Assembly: GCA_016188115.1 (NCBI GenBank)
Contig: JACPIK010000002.1
Span: 274,125-338,124 of the forward strand
Origin: Candidatus Woesearchaeota archaeon
Lineage (GTDB): Archaea > Nanobdellota > Nanobdellia > Woesearchaeales > GW2011-AR9
Length of the DNA: 64,000 nucleotides
Direction of reading: 5' to 3'
Part shown: one piece after another, positions 49,619 through 58,278 of the stretch
Position numbering within the stretch: position 1 is the stretch's first letter
Layout of the letters: each line of letters starts with the position of its first letter
The notes under the pieces: generated by a model
The model's input: the letters and a program-made list of their open reading frames with translations, nothing else
What the model was told of the DNA's origin: nothing
The model's database searches: none
Translations under genes and position numbers: made by a program

Positions 49619-50377
49619 ATGACGCTCTATCTTATTGGGATTGGACTTGAAAACCAAAAAGACATTACTCTCAAAGGTCTTGAAGCAGTAAAAAAATGCA
49701 GCAAAGTCTACGCTGAATCATATACTTCCCTTCTGCAATGCACATTTGATGATTTAGAATCTTTCTACGGTAAGAAAATCATCGTAGCAGACCGAGCCAT
49801 GTCTGAACAAGGCGATCTTATTATTATCCAAGAAGCAAAGCATGAAGATGTTGCGTTCCTCATTATTGGTGATCCCTTCTCAGCCACAACTCACGTCGAA
49901 TTATTCCGTCTTGCTAAAGAACAAAATGTTAATGTTAAAGTAATTCACAATGCTTCTATCCTCACATCCATTGGGATTGTAGGACTACAACTCTATAAAT
50001 ATGGAAGAATTGCATCTATTCCCTTCATCGAGGATCATCCTCAATTAGAGACGCCCTATCGTCTCTTGCAACAGAACCAATATTTAGACATGCACACTCT
50101 ATTCTTACTCGACCTCACGCCAGGAAAAAACCGTTTTATGACTGTTAACCAAGCACTTGAAATACTAGAGCAGATTGAATCACGCAAGAAAGAAAATCTC
50201 ATTAAATCTACTATGGTTGTCATTGGTTGTGCTCGACTTGGTTGGGATAATTACCTTATCAAATCTGGTACCATTGAAGAACTTAAAAAATTTGATTTTG
50301 GTCCACCACCTCACTGTTTGATTATCCCCTCAAAGTTGCACTTTGTGGAGCAAGAAATGATCAACTTGTGGAAATAA
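49619..50377 (+). CDS. dphB: Diphthine synthase DphB
   Basis: 252 residues. Blocks are LYLIGIGLENQKDITLKGLE, CSKVYAESYTSLL, LIIGDPFSATTHVELF, VIHNASILTSIGIVGLQLY, DHPQLETPYRLL and CARLGWDN, all typical of DphB of the tetrapyrrole-methylase fold. It methylates the modified histidine of elongation factor 2 in diphthamide synthesis, using SAM. ATG 49619 is chosen over TTG 49607 because a TATA box (about 49586-49594) lies 27 nt upstream. Found in archaea and eukaryotes, not bacteria. Confidence 0.94.
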   Translation: MTLYLIGIGLENQKDITLKGLEAVKKCSKVYAESYTSLLQCTFDDLESFYGKKIIVADRAMSEQGDLIIIQEAKHEDVAFLIIGDPFSATTHVELFRLAKEQNVNVKVIHNASILTSIGIVGLQLYKYGRIASIPFIEDHPQLETPYRLLQQNQYLDMHTLFLLDLTPGKNRFMTVNQALEILEQIESRKKENLIKSTMVVIGCARLGWDNYLIKSGTIEELKKFDFGPPPHCLIIPSKLHFVEQEMINLWK

Positions 50378-50459
50378 GATTTTGTTGAAAAAGAGATGAT
50401 AGGGTAATGGAAATAGAACACAAAAGAAATGACTAAAATAATAAACGACCTAAACAATC

Positions 50460-51152
50460 CTATAGTGGGGCATAATTCACATCTCGTGTAATCCCATATG
50501 ATTGTTCCATCATTGAAAATAGTTCTGGATTAAATTTAATCCACATGTCCAATTTACGTTTCTCTGTAGAACTCATTGTAAATCGTTCACCCATAACAGA
50601 TGCATATTGAACTTCAACAAACTTCTCCTTTGCTTCCATCGTGCTCAGCATTTCCGATTCAACATCACTCATACGCACATTTCCAGTCCAATATTCCTCA
50701 CTAGATTCAAAAGACGTTCCCTTTTTATTACTTGGTCCATACCATAATGTTTCATAATCTAATACGGGATGGGATCCATATGCTTGCAGGAGTCGTTCTT
50801 CACCCATTGCATACTCAATGTTAATTATGGGTTTATCATCATCTGTTAGAGTGGTTGTTTCATCAATCTCTTCTTCTAACTCGCCCTTTTTAATAGTAGA
50901 AACATCTTTTGCTGTAGAATTAGATAATGAATTTGAATTTTTAACCAGAAAATCTTTCTCCTCTATCAGTTTTAAAGATGAAGAGGAAGGGTCAACAGAA
51001 GTCTTCCCTTTCCCCTCCAAATTTGGCTGTTTCTTCTGCTCAAGTACTATCGTTTGAAATTGCTCTACTAACGGTAATGATAATAGCACTTGACGTACCT
51101 CACAGAACCGGTAATATGTCGGCAAGACTCGCGCAATAGTTTCTTCAAGCAA
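50460..51152 (-). CDS. Hypothetical protein with acidic low-complexity middle
   Basis: 230 residues, not recognised. N-terminal helix (residues 1-35), then a Ser/Lys/Glu-rich linker (about 40-105) and a C-terminal domain (about 106-230) rich in Glu, Met and Trp. No signal or membrane span. The start is a TTG at 51152; the TATA sequence TTATATAA (about 51190-51197, minus strand) predicts a transcript start near 51168, so no ATG in frame lies in range. The start is uncertain. Confidence 0.48.
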   Translation of the reverse strand: MLEETIARVLPTYYRFCEVRQVLLSLPLVEQFQTIVLEQKKQPNLEGKGKTSVDPSSSSLKLIEEKDFLVKNSNSLSNSTAKDVSTIKKGELEEEIDETTTLTDDDKPIINIEYAMGEERLLQAYGSHPVLDYETLWYGPSNKKGTSFESSEEYWTGNVRMSDVESEMLSTMEAKEKFVEVQYASVMGERFTMSSTEKRKLDMWIKFNPELFSMMEQSYGITRDVNYAPL

Positions 51153-51328
51153 AAAACCAATCCCCCTATAATTTCTAGCACGTCCGCCGTTATATAAACC
51201 TTGCTGATTCTAAGGAAGTGGTGAATTTAAGTATAGCAAAACAACTTAATGATTCAGTTAATGATTAAATTAAATATGTTGAATTTCTATACACAAAATT
51301 ATTAAGTAATTCCCCCTCTCTTTAGTCT

Positions 51329-51655
51329 ATGATCATTGAGAACGTGCAAAGTCAAGCCAAACGCTTGAGTATCCAAGAAAATGGCAAAGAAGCTGGTCAT
51401 GCGTATATTTACATCATAAAAAATGGGCTTCATGCTCAACCCTACGCACTTCTTGAAGATGTTTTTGTTGAAGAAGAGTATCGTAGTAAAGGTTTTGGCA
51501 CACAACTAGTCAAGGCAGCAATCGAAGAAGCTAAAAAACTAAGCTGCACAAAAATTATCGGTACAAGCCGTCATAGTCGCCCTACCGTGCATGAATGGTA
51601 TAAAAAAATAGGTTTTGAAGATTGGGGTAAAGAATTTAGGATGAATTTGATTTAA
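51329..51655 (+). CDS. GNAT-family N-acetyltransferase
   Basis: 108 residues, a minimal GNAT domain. The acetyl-CoA-binding motif A is VEEEYRSKGFGTQLVKAAIE (Arg-x-x-Gly-x-Gly-type), and the end has VHEWYKKIGFEDWG, the usual motif B. It moves an acetyl group from acetyl-CoA to an amine; the substrate is unknown. The 3' end overlaps the convergent phosphoesterase gene by 20 bp, the longest tail-to-tail overlap in the window. Confidence 0.83.
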   Translation: MIIENVQSQAKRLSIQENGKEAGHAYIYIIKNGLHAQPYALLEDVFVEEEYRSKGFGTQLVKAAIEEAKKLSCTKIIGTSRHSRPTVHEWYKKIGFEDWGKEFRMNLI

Positions 51656-52805
51656 TCCCTATCACCTTAACTCTATGCCCTTCCTCTTGTGCTGCTTTGC
51701 TGATATATGCAAACTCATCTTTTATCACATCATCAAATTTGAATCCTTTACGTTTTGATACCATTTCAACAATTTCCCACTCTTTTATCACATCTTTCTC
51801 TATTGCAACACGCACATATCTTTTCGTCTTTGGTTTGAGAAGTCGTGTTTTATCATCAAACATATATTCATCTCGCCACGTATCTGGATGAATAAAAACA
51901 GTCCCTGCTTGCAGCTGCTCAACGTGCCATTTATGGACATGACCTAAAACATGAATTTGGTGTTGAAGATTTCTTCTCCAGCGTTGTTTACGCTTAAATT
52001 TCTCTAAAACTTCATCAACATCCCAATGAACATTTTTCATTCTTCGATATAATTCACGAAACAGTTCTGTAGGTACCCAATAGGTTGGATCCCGAAAATA
52101 CCGAATAGGATAATACAATAACGCTTTAAACAAATATTCTAATGATCTCTTGTTAAGTTTACGCAACACTAAGTGATGATGTGAAAATAACAATGGCCAT
52201 GGCTTAATCCTTTCAGAAAAAGGATGCTCTTCCTTCATCGTCATAAAATTGCTAATTAAGCTAAAAGAAACCCAAGGGATGTTGAGAATTTTTTCTTTCT
52301 TATACATTAAAAATAATTTTTTCTTATTAACTTTATTTAAAAAATCGTACTGGTGACCATGTTCGGCATATACGCCAGCATGCTGATACCGAAAACTAAA
52401 ATAAACATTCTCTTTACTGTGCAAAATTTTCTTAATTTGTCGTTGTACTGATCTAAACACAAGATCTGGATCGTGATTTCCTATAATAAAATAAACTCTA
52501 TTTTTTTTCTTTCGTACAAACTTCTTTATTGCTGTAAAAAATCGAGGATGCGAATGAACCATCATCTCTAACTTTTCAAGTGAAATATCTGCATTAATAT
52601 GCCGAGGAAACATGTTCTTCCCATTAATAATCAAAGGGCATTTTAGAAAATCAAACGTGTCTCCGTTAAGAACTAAATCCACAGGATGTTCTTGTTTTGT
52701 TAATTTTGCAATCAAATTTGAGAATGTTCTATCTGCTATGAAATCATCAGTAAGGGTTCCACCACCTATCTCAACATCACCAATGATAATAACTTCCCGC
52801 TCCAT
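51636..52805 (-). CDS. Calcineurin-like metallophosphoesterase
   Basis: 389 residues. Metal-site motifs appear in order: IIIGDVEIGG (first Asp; the usual GDxH His is absent), LVLNGDTFDFLK, YFIIGNHDPDL, YAEHGHQYDF and LGHVHKWH. The spacing is like UDP-2,3-diacylglucosamine hydrolases, with an insert of about 100 residues holding basic/aromatic stretches. It would cleave a phosphoester with two metal ions at the membrane face. Lipid A is not expected in archaea, so the substrate is unknown. A 41-codon ORF overlaps its 5' end in another frame. Confidence 0.8.
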   Translation of the reverse strand: MEREVIIIGDVEIGGGTLTDDFIADRTFSNLIAKLTKQEHPVDLVLNGDTFDFLKCPLIINGKNMFPRHINADISLEKLEMMVHSHPRFFTAIKKFVRKKKNRVYFIIGNHDPDLVFRSVQRQIKKILHSKENVYFSFRYQHAGVYAEHGHQYDFLNKVNKKKLFLMYKKEKILNIPWVSFSLISNFMTMKEEHPFSERIKPWPLLFSHHHLVLRKLNKRSLEYLFKALLYYPIRYFRDPTYWVPTELFRELYRRMKNVHWDVDEVLEKFKRKQRWRRNLQHQIHVLGHVHKWHVEQLQAGTVFIHPDTWRDEYMFDDKTRLLKPKTKRYVRVAIEKDVIKEWEIVEMVSKRKGFKFDDVIKDEFAYISKAAQEEGHRVKVIGIKSNSS

Positions 52806-52891
52806 AGTAATGGAGAAGTATTTTTCTCTTTAAAAGAGTTTTCCAACCTCTTTCCAGCATTTTTTCCGATTTCTGCGTAATTTTGTGCCAT
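52766..52891 (-). CDS. Possible 41-residue ORF overlapping the phosphoesterase start
   Basis: ATG at 52891 to TAG at 52766, overlapping the first 40 nt of the phosphoesterase gene in another frame. GAGGAGGTTGAA precedes the ATG, a better ribosome binding site than that of the phosphoesterase. The TATA box at 52917-52922 is centred 28 nt upstream, which would give a leaderless mRNA starting at this ATG and make the GAGGAGG untranscribed. It may be a leader ORF that couples translation. Confidence 0.3.
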   Translation of the reverse strand: MAQNYAEIGKNAGKRLENSFKEKNTSPLLWSGKLLSLVMLR

Positions 52892-52914
52892 TTCAACCTC
52901 CTCTCGTGCAAAAT

Positions 52915-52924
52915 CTTATAAATC
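52915..52924. promoter_or_regulatory. Shared bidirectional TATA box
   Basis: CTTATAAATC is centred 28 nt from the plus-strand ATG at 52947 and 28 nt from a minus-strand ATG at 52891. One TATA box may serve both divergent units. Confidence 0.5.
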
Positions 52925-52946
52925 ATAACTGTTTCGTAGTAGTTTT

Positions 52947-53330
52947 ATGGCTGCTAAGAAATATGTTTGGTTTACCCAGACACTCAAACTTGACGAGAAA
53001 ATTACTGCAACTCATGATCCTCTTGTAGAATGGCATCCTGATCCTAAAGGATATTTTTTGATTCGTGTTAATCAATCTAAAAAACGTATTGAATTAGGTT
53101 ACGTTACCAATCAACACGTTATCACCAAAGCAATCTATGGAAAAAACGCGATGGATCTATATCATACCGTTGTTCGTCATAAACTCATTACTCGATTGGA
53201 ACACGCAGCATATCTTGGTAAAGAGTTCTATAAAGCAGAGCTTTGCTTGCGTTACGGCAAAGAGTATAAGCAGGAATTTCCAATAAATTTCAAAGATAAA
53301 GAAGTCGTAAAATTAAAAGTGAATAGTTGA
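52947..53330 (+). CDS. DUF4346-family protein
   Basis: 127 residues. PKGYFLIRVNQSKKRIELGY, then AIYGKNAMDLYHTVVRHKLI and RLEHAAYLGKEFYKAELCL match the single DUF4346 domain. This domain is found alone or next to dihydropteroate-synthase-like proteins in archaea and is linked to pterin or tetrahydromethanopterin metabolism; no activity is proven. It lies about 7 kb from the FolB/FolK pair. Leaderless-type promoter with TATA 28 nt upstream. Confidence 0.78.
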   Translation: MAAKKYVWFTQTLKLDEKITATHDPLVEWHPDPKGYFLIRVNQSKKRIELGYVTNQHVITKAIYGKNAMDLYHTVVRHKLITRLEHAAYLGKEFYKAELCLRYGKEYKQEFPINFKDKEVVKLKVNS

Positions 53331-53367
53331 TTTAATATTTCAATATCAGGGAGTATCTAATCTAGAT

Positions 53368-54306
53368 CTATGCATCAAATGTTCGCGGTATCGATCTGTT
53401 GCTTTCTGGAACATCCTGATCATTTTGTCGAGAAACCCGTAATAGTAATTCTTCCTGCGCGTCTGGTAATGGAATAATCATGGGCTGAGTTCCTTTTTCA
53501 GAGAATATTTTAATACTCTTTTTACTAAGAACTAACGCATTAAGTTGAAGAAATTGTCTATTTTGATCAATAATCGTCGGAGTAGGTCCATGCATCACAT
53601 ATCGAGTAAAAGCAACTGCTCTTTCTCTTTTGTCCTCTTGATCAAACCCTTCTATGAGTGGAAGAACTGCATATGCTCTATTCAAATCTACTTGAGTATG
53701 ATCTGACGTAATATGGGTCTGTGTTTCATTAATCTCACTATAAGGCATTAACATTAACCCTAATGATGACAACCAACTAGCAAGGTTTTTCTGCACATAT
53801 TGCACTTCATATTGTTTAACTGGAAATAATTGGTCATATTTTCTGTATCTTCCTGAATCGGGCACTAACATAATTCCTTTTCTCAAAAATTCTTCACCAA
53901 GAATTCCTGCCAGAGTATCTTCTTGTATCGTAACTCTATCTGTTCGTGTTGCAAAACTAAATTGCATACGTGTTTCTGGAGGTTGAATTCTTACATTTAG
54001 GCAGTATAATCCGTTAGTTGCCTGAGAATTATGGCATATTTCACCCTGAGTTGTACCTTCTAATACTCGCTGTGATTGGTCTGCAATATCTATTCTTCCC
54101 GGTCCAATTTCTTTTTGTGCATAAACAATTGCCTCACGAACACGATTAACCACAGGTTGAACACTAAATGGTGCTTTAAGTGAGAAAGAACAAACATACA
54201 AATCCAATGTCATTCTCCAAATTTTTACACACCTATTTTTAATAATTTCCACAGTAGTGAACATATCTAACGTATCTTTAGATTCGCTTCCAAAATTTGC
54301 TTTCAT
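53368..54306 (-). CDS. Hypothetical protein
   Basis: 312 residues at most, not recognised. The part from about residue 32 starts with a strand (MTLDLYVCSFSLKAPF) and continues as mixed alpha/beta with an Arg-rich beta area (RIQPPETRMQFSF, TRTDRVTIQEDTL). No signal or membrane span. The TATAAA on the minus strand is centred only about 9 nt before ATG 54306, so transcription would begin near 54288; ATG 54264 (residue 15) or ATG 54213 (residue 32) is then the more likely start. Confidence 0.5.
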   Translation of the reverse strand: MKANFGSESKDTLDMFTTVEIIKNRCVKIWRMTLDLYVCSFSLKAPFSVQPVVNRVREAIVYAQKEIGPGRIDIADQSQRVLEGTTQGEICHNSQATNGLYCLNVRIQPPETRMQFSFATRTDRVTIQEDTLAGILGEEFLRKGIMLVPDSGRYRKYDQLFPVKQYEVQYVQKNLASWLSSLGLMLMPYSEINETQTHITSDHTQVDLNRAYAVLPLIEGFDQEDKRERAVAFTRYVMHGPTPTIIDQNRQFLQLNALVLSKKSIKIFSEKGTQPMIIPLPDAQEELLLRVSRQNDQDVPESNRSIPRTFDA

Positions 54307-54431
54307 AACTTTTATAAAAAGCCATCTTAACTATGGTTAATTAACTGCTCTATCAAAAGTGATTATTCTCCAACAACCTTTTAAACTGAGAATTCTCACA
54401 TAATCTATACATAGAGGATGGTGAAAGAACA

Positions 54432-55007
54432 ATGGAACAAAACAAAATTGAAATTGGTGCGCATGCCCCTGACTTTAGTGCCAAAGCTTTTCATAACGAT
54501 CAAATTGTTGATCTAAAATTAAGTAATTACCGAGGAAAATGGGTTGTAGTTGCATTTTATCCTGCAGACTTCACTTTTATCTGCCCGACTGAATTAGTGA
54601 GCCTTGCCGAACATTATGAAGAATTTAAGAAACTTAAAACAGAAATACTCTCCGTAAGCACTGATACTGTATTTTCACATAAAGCATGGTGGGACAACTC
54701 ACCTTCAATTAAGAAAATAGCCTATCCTATGGTTGCTGATCCTACTGGGAAAATCTGCCGCAGTTATGGAACATATATTGAAACTGAAGGTCTAAGTTTG
54801 CGTGGAACATTTATTGTTGATCCAGATGGCATTCTCAAAGCGATGGATATTCATGACAACAGCATCGGTCGTAGCACTGATGAAATTATTCGCAAATTAA
54901 AAGCAGCCCAATTTGTTCGTGAAAACGGCGGTGAAGTTTGTCCTGCAAACTGGCAACCTGGCGCAAAAACACTTCGACCTGGTTTGAACCTTGTTGGAAA
55001 GATCTAA
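54432..55007 (+). CDS. 2-Cys peroxiredoxin (AhpC/Prx1 type)
   Basis: 191 residues. The peroxidatic Cys lies in FYPADFTFICPTELVSL (about residue 50) and the resolving Cys in GEVCPANWQPG (about residue 171), the pattern of typical 2-Cys AhpC enzymes. Conserved Thr and Arg of the active site are in PADFTFICPT and LRGTFIVDP. It reduces peroxides using a thiol partner. GGTGAAAGAACAATG supplies the ribosome binding site. A structured element and then superoxide dismutase follow, making an oxidative-stress group. Confidence 0.94.
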   Translation: MEQNKIEIGAHAPDFSAKAFHNDQIVDLKLSNYRGKWVVVAFYPADFTFICPTELVSLAEHYEEFKKLKTEILSVSTDTVFSHKAWWDNSPSIKKIAYPMVADPTGKICRSYGTYIETEGLSLRGTFIVDPDGILKAMDIHDNSIGRSTDEIIRKLKAAQFVRENGGEVCPANWQPGAKTLRPGLNLVGKI

Positions 55008-55018
55008 TTTATATAATA

Positions 55019-55175
55019 TTTTGTTGAAAAGTCAATTGCCATCAGGTCAAAACGCAATCAAGAACAATAACAAGGGCGTAATGAGGGGTTGCTCCCTACG
55101 GGAACATAGCCCTAACAAATAAACCTGTAGCGTTTTGAAGGCAATGACTGAGCGAAAGCGAAATTTTCAACAAAA
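55019..55175 (+). ncRNA. Structured element between peroxiredoxin and superoxide dismutase
   Basis: A long closed structure: outer helix TTTTGTTGAAAA (55019-55030) with TTTTCAACAAAA (55164-55175), 12 perfect pairs. Next, GTCA-A-TTGCC (55031-55040) with GGCAATGAC (55140-55148), one bulge. Then TCAAAACGC (55047-55055) with GCGTTTTGA (55130-55138), and an inner AGGGC/GCCCT (55073-55113) with a CCC/GGG core. GCGAAAGC (55152-55159) is a GNRA-type hairpin. CAGG (55043-55046) and CCTG (55124-55127) could form a pseudoknot. It starts 12 nt after the peroxiredoxin stop and ends 36 nt before the dismutase start. Function unknown. Confidence 0.55.
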
Positions 55176-55211
55176 CCCTACATCAATAAAAAAATCGAAG
55201 AGGAAAATACC

Positions 55212-55811
55212 ATGACTGCTTACGAACCAAAAAATTATGAACATCTCCTTGGACTTGCCGGCTTTAGCGATATCTTGCTTAAGAATCATTTTACACTCTA
55301 CCAAGGGTATGTTACCAATACCAACAAACTTCGAGATATTCTTGCAACCCTTGTCAAAGAGAGTAAAATTTCCACTCCTGAATTTGCCGAGCTTACTCGT
55401 CGCTTTGGCTGGGAGTTTAATGGTATGCGTTTACATGAACTCTACTTTGGCAATTTAAATAAAACTGCTCTTAAACTTGACCATAACAGTCACCTTGCAA
55501 AAAATATCATTGCAACCTGGGGATCAATTGAAACTTGGGAGAAAGAATTACGTGGCATTTGTGCTATGCGTGGCATCGGTTGGGGCGTACTCTACTATGA
55601 TCTTTCAACTGGTAAACTCTTTAACACCTGGATCAATGAGCATGATGTAGGTCACTTAACCACCTGTGCTCCTCTTTTGATTGTTGACGTCTTTGAACAT
55701 GCATTCATGGTTGATTACGGCTTAAAACGCGCTGATTATCTTGAGGCAGTCTTCAAAGCCATCGATTATAAAGAAGTCGAAAGACGCTATGGTGTAGTTG
55801 GCGGAAAATAA
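55212..55811 (+). CDS. sod: Superoxide dismutase (Fe/Mn type)
   Basis: 199 residues. Metal ligands are H26 (KNHFTLYQGYV), a His in MRLHELYFGNL (about residue 77), and Asp/His in LLIVDVFEHAFMVDYG (about residues 158 and 162). The sequence lacks some canonical second-sphere motifs (e.g. the usual HHxxYV is NHFTLYQGYV), so it is a divergent branch and the metal cannot be told. It converts superoxide to peroxide, which the upstream peroxiredoxin can remove. GAAGAGG before the ATG is a ribosome binding site. Confidence 0.9.
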   Translation: MTAYEPKNYEHLLGLAGFSDILLKNHFTLYQGYVTNTNKLRDILATLVKESKISTPEFAELTRRFGWEFNGMRLHELYFGNLNKTALKLDHNSHLAKNIIATWGSIETWEKELRGICAMRGIGWGVLYYDLSTGKLFNTWINEHDVGHLTTCAPLLIVDVFEHAFMVDYGLKRADYLEAVFKAIDYKEVERRYGVVGGK

Positions 55812-55880
55812 ATCCAACACAGTTTTTTGTTTTTTATTCAATACTTTTTCTGTTTAGAATTTAAATTCACTTTTGATATT

Positions 55881-56378
55881 TTATTTATTAATCCTTCCTT
55901 CAAGAGATGTACCTTCACGTGCAATAGTTATAGCCAAAACTCCTGGTCTACGAATATTGACTCCACTCGCAACCATTTCATCAAACACAGCACTAACTCT
56001 TGCTTCTGGTCCGTGAATCCGAGAATAAGAATGGGCTTCATTCACAACAATAGCACACCCATTGTGATTATAAACTCGTGATCCAAATCGTGTAGGTTCA
56101 CTTCTTGTATCATGATAAACTGGATCTAAACCCTTTGTTCCAAAAAATCCTACCATTTCAACAACATCTAATTCTACGGGCGGTTTTCCTGGAATTCTTC
56201 CTTCTAATTGTAGAGTACTATAAGGTCCTTCTAAAATACCATTATGGTTCTCTACACCAAGTCTTGCAGAAGCAACATTTCCCGCAGGTGGTGTTTTACC
56301 AATTAATGCATAACCTACATTAGCTAAATATTGGCCTATATTCATATACCCAAAAACCAAATTCCTCTTTTTAAACAT
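55881..56378 (-). CDS. Hypothetical protein
   Basis: 165 residues, not recognised. Beta-rich, with Gly/Asn-containing turns and no membrane span. VYNHNGCAIVVNEAHSYSRI is the most distinctive segment. It may begin at the internal Met (MNIGQYLANVG, about residue 12). It lies between the convergent dismutase gene and PepF in the same direction as PepF; the gap to PepF is 41 nt. Confidence 0.5.
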   Translation of the reverse strand: MFKKRNLVFGYMNIGQYLANVGYALIGKTPPAGNVASARLGVENHNGILEGPYSTLQLEGRIPGKPPVELDVVEMVGFFGTKGLDPVYHDTRSEPTRFGSRVYNHNGCAIVVNEAHSYSRIHGPEARVSAVFDEMVASGVNIRRPGVLAITIAREGTSLEGRINK

Positions 56379-56419
56379 TTAGCTACTCCAAAAACAACAA
56401 GCAGAATAGAACCAAAACC

Positions 56420-58141
56420 CTACTCAATTTCATCAATCATCTTAGAAATCGAATCAAATCCTTTTTGCCAGAATTTTTCAGAACAAATATCAACACCAAG
56501 TGCTTTAGTAACTTTAACAGGACTCTCACTTCCGCCAGCAGCGAGCATGGTAATTATCTTATTTACCATCTTCTCACCTTGTTCTTGATACATCTCATAT
56601 AGGGCAAGAGTCAAAAGATTCCCAAACGCATACGCATAGCAATAAAACGGCGTGTGGAAAATGTGAGGAATATACAACCATTCATGAGCAAACAAATCAT
56701 CAACAACCACATTTGATCCTACCTGTTTTCGTAACATCTCCAGGTATTTTGCACTAATTTCATCTACTGTTTTTCCTTGTTTAATCATCTCATGCGCAAC
56801 AATCTCAAACCGAACAAAGCCAGCCTGGCGAATGATGGTTGCGTAAATATCATCCAAATGGGTAAATATCATTTGTTTAGCTAAAGCTGGATTCTTTGTA
56901 CGCACCTTCTGCGCTAAAAGCATTTCACTAAAAACAGAAGCTGTTTCCGCTAAAGGCAAACATGAAGAATGAGTAAATTCTGTCTGACCTGCCGATAAAA
57001 CAGAATGAACACCATGCCCTAACTCATGTGCCAGCGTTGATACATCACGATATTTGCCCGTATACGTTAAAAATACATAAGGGGCAATATCTGTAGTGAC
57101 TGTACTACAAAACGCGCCAGAACGCTTTTTAGGACCAATAGAAGAATGGATATGTTTGCCATCTATGATCTTACGCGCTGCGTTACCAAATTGTGAAGAA
57201 AAACTATCAAATGTTTCCAATACGATGCGAATTGCTTCATCATATGAAATAGTTGCCTTCTCTTCAGCCAGCGGGGCATAAATATCATACCGTCGTAATT
57301 GTTTTAATCCTAACCTTTTCCGTTTAATCTCAAAGAAACGATGAAACACGTTCTCGTTTTTTTGACAAACATGCAATAACGCTTCTACTGCTTTATCAGG
57401 TAAATCATTGTCAACATTACGAACAGAAATGGCACTCTTATATCCTCGCAGCGTAATGTGTTCCTGTCTCCAATCCATAATGATATTTTTGTAGATCTCA
57501 CCGATCACATCAGCATGTTTTTGATAAGGGGAAAGCAAAGTGCGATATGTTTTTTCACGTACTGTAGCAGAACCTGAACGAACAAATGTCACTAACTCTT
57601 CTTGAGTATACTTTTTCCCATCAAGAATGTACTCAAAGTGGCTTGTTGTAAGCTCATACAGAGTATTAAGCGCAGAACTACCCGTAACATCTTTAAGATT
57701 GATTATTTTTTCCTCTTTTTCACTAAGAGTATATTTTTTTGTTTTACGTATTGTTTCAAGGTAATAATGATATTTTCCACTTGCTTTGATTAATTCTTGC
57801 GCTTTAGCATCGGGAAGGTCTTTAAACCAGAATGAAAAAAAGAGTAACCTATTACCTGCTTGCGTAAGAGTACTCTCAATTTTAGAACTTGCTGCAAGCA
57901 TCGTTTGATTAGACACATCCTCACATTGTTTAAGGTGATAAAATGATGCAAACATTTCAATATGCTTACGTAACATTTCAAATTCTCGAAGAATTGTCAA
58001 AAATACTTTTGGAGTAATAGTATTGGTGAGGAGTTTGCGTTGCGCTTCCAAATTCTTTACTTTTTTTCCAATTGCTGCAAGTTCACTATCTAGGTCGCCA
58101 GTCTTTAACGCAGAAAGATCCCAAGTATCCTCTTGGTACAT
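56420..58141 (-). CDS. pepF: M3B oligoendopeptidase F
   Basis: 573 residues, normal for PepF. The zinc site is H387-E388-x2-H391 of the longest frame (STLAHELGHGVHS), with the third ligand Glu in PLAETASVFSEMLLA. Start region YQEDTWDLSALKTGDLDSEL and the late PFYCYAYAFGNLLTLALY are family blocks. It degrades short peptides in the cytoplasm. ATG 58141 is chosen; the longer TTG frame (58186) starts before the transcript start predicted from the TATA sequence at about 58207. Confidence 0.93.
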   Translation of the reverse strand: MYQEDTWDLSALKTGDLDSELAAIGKKVKNLEAQRKLLTNTITPKVFLTILREFEMLRKHIEMFASFYHLKQCEDVSNQTMLAASSKIESTLTQAGNRLLFFSFWFKDLPDAKAQELIKASGKYHYYLETIRKTKKYTLSEKEEKIINLKDVTGSSALNTLYELTTSHFEYILDGKKYTQEELVTFVRSGSATVREKTYRTLLSPYQKHADVIGEIYKNIIMDWRQEHITLRGYKSAISVRNVDNDLPDKAVEALLHVCQKNENVFHRFFEIKRKRLGLKQLRRYDIYAPLAEEKATISYDEAIRIVLETFDSFSSQFGNAARKIIDGKHIHSSIGPKKRSGAFCSTVTTDIAPYVFLTYTGKYRDVSTLAHELGHGVHSVLSAGQTEFTHSSCLPLAETASVFSEMLLAQKVRTKNPALAKQMIFTHLDDIYATIIRQAGFVRFEIVAHEMIKQGKTVDEISAKYLEMLRKQVGSNVVVDDLFAHEWLYIPHIFHTPFYCYAYAFGNLLTLALYEMYQEQGEKMVNKIITMLAAGGSESPVKVTKALGVDICSEKFWQKGFDSISKMIDEIE

Positions 58142-58278
58142 CTCTTTATTTTTTCTAACTACCACTTTATTTTTCCCAACCACCAAAAAAGACTATTTTC
58201 ACGTTATATAAAGGTTACGGGAAGTGTATCAAAGATCATTGTAAGATCATTTGCCATTCGCTTCTCTAACAATAAGTT

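Noticed and set aside
50380-50391. TTTTGTTGAAAA after dphB, identical to one arm of the 55019 element
   Set aside because: The complementary arm TTTTCAACAAAA is absent nearby, so it is not a second copy of the structured element.
55073-55113. Resemblance to group II intron domain V (CGTA-ATGAGGGG ... CTACGG)
   Set aside because: The catalytic AGC triad and paired bulge are not in place, and no intron reverse transcriptase or exon junction is seen.
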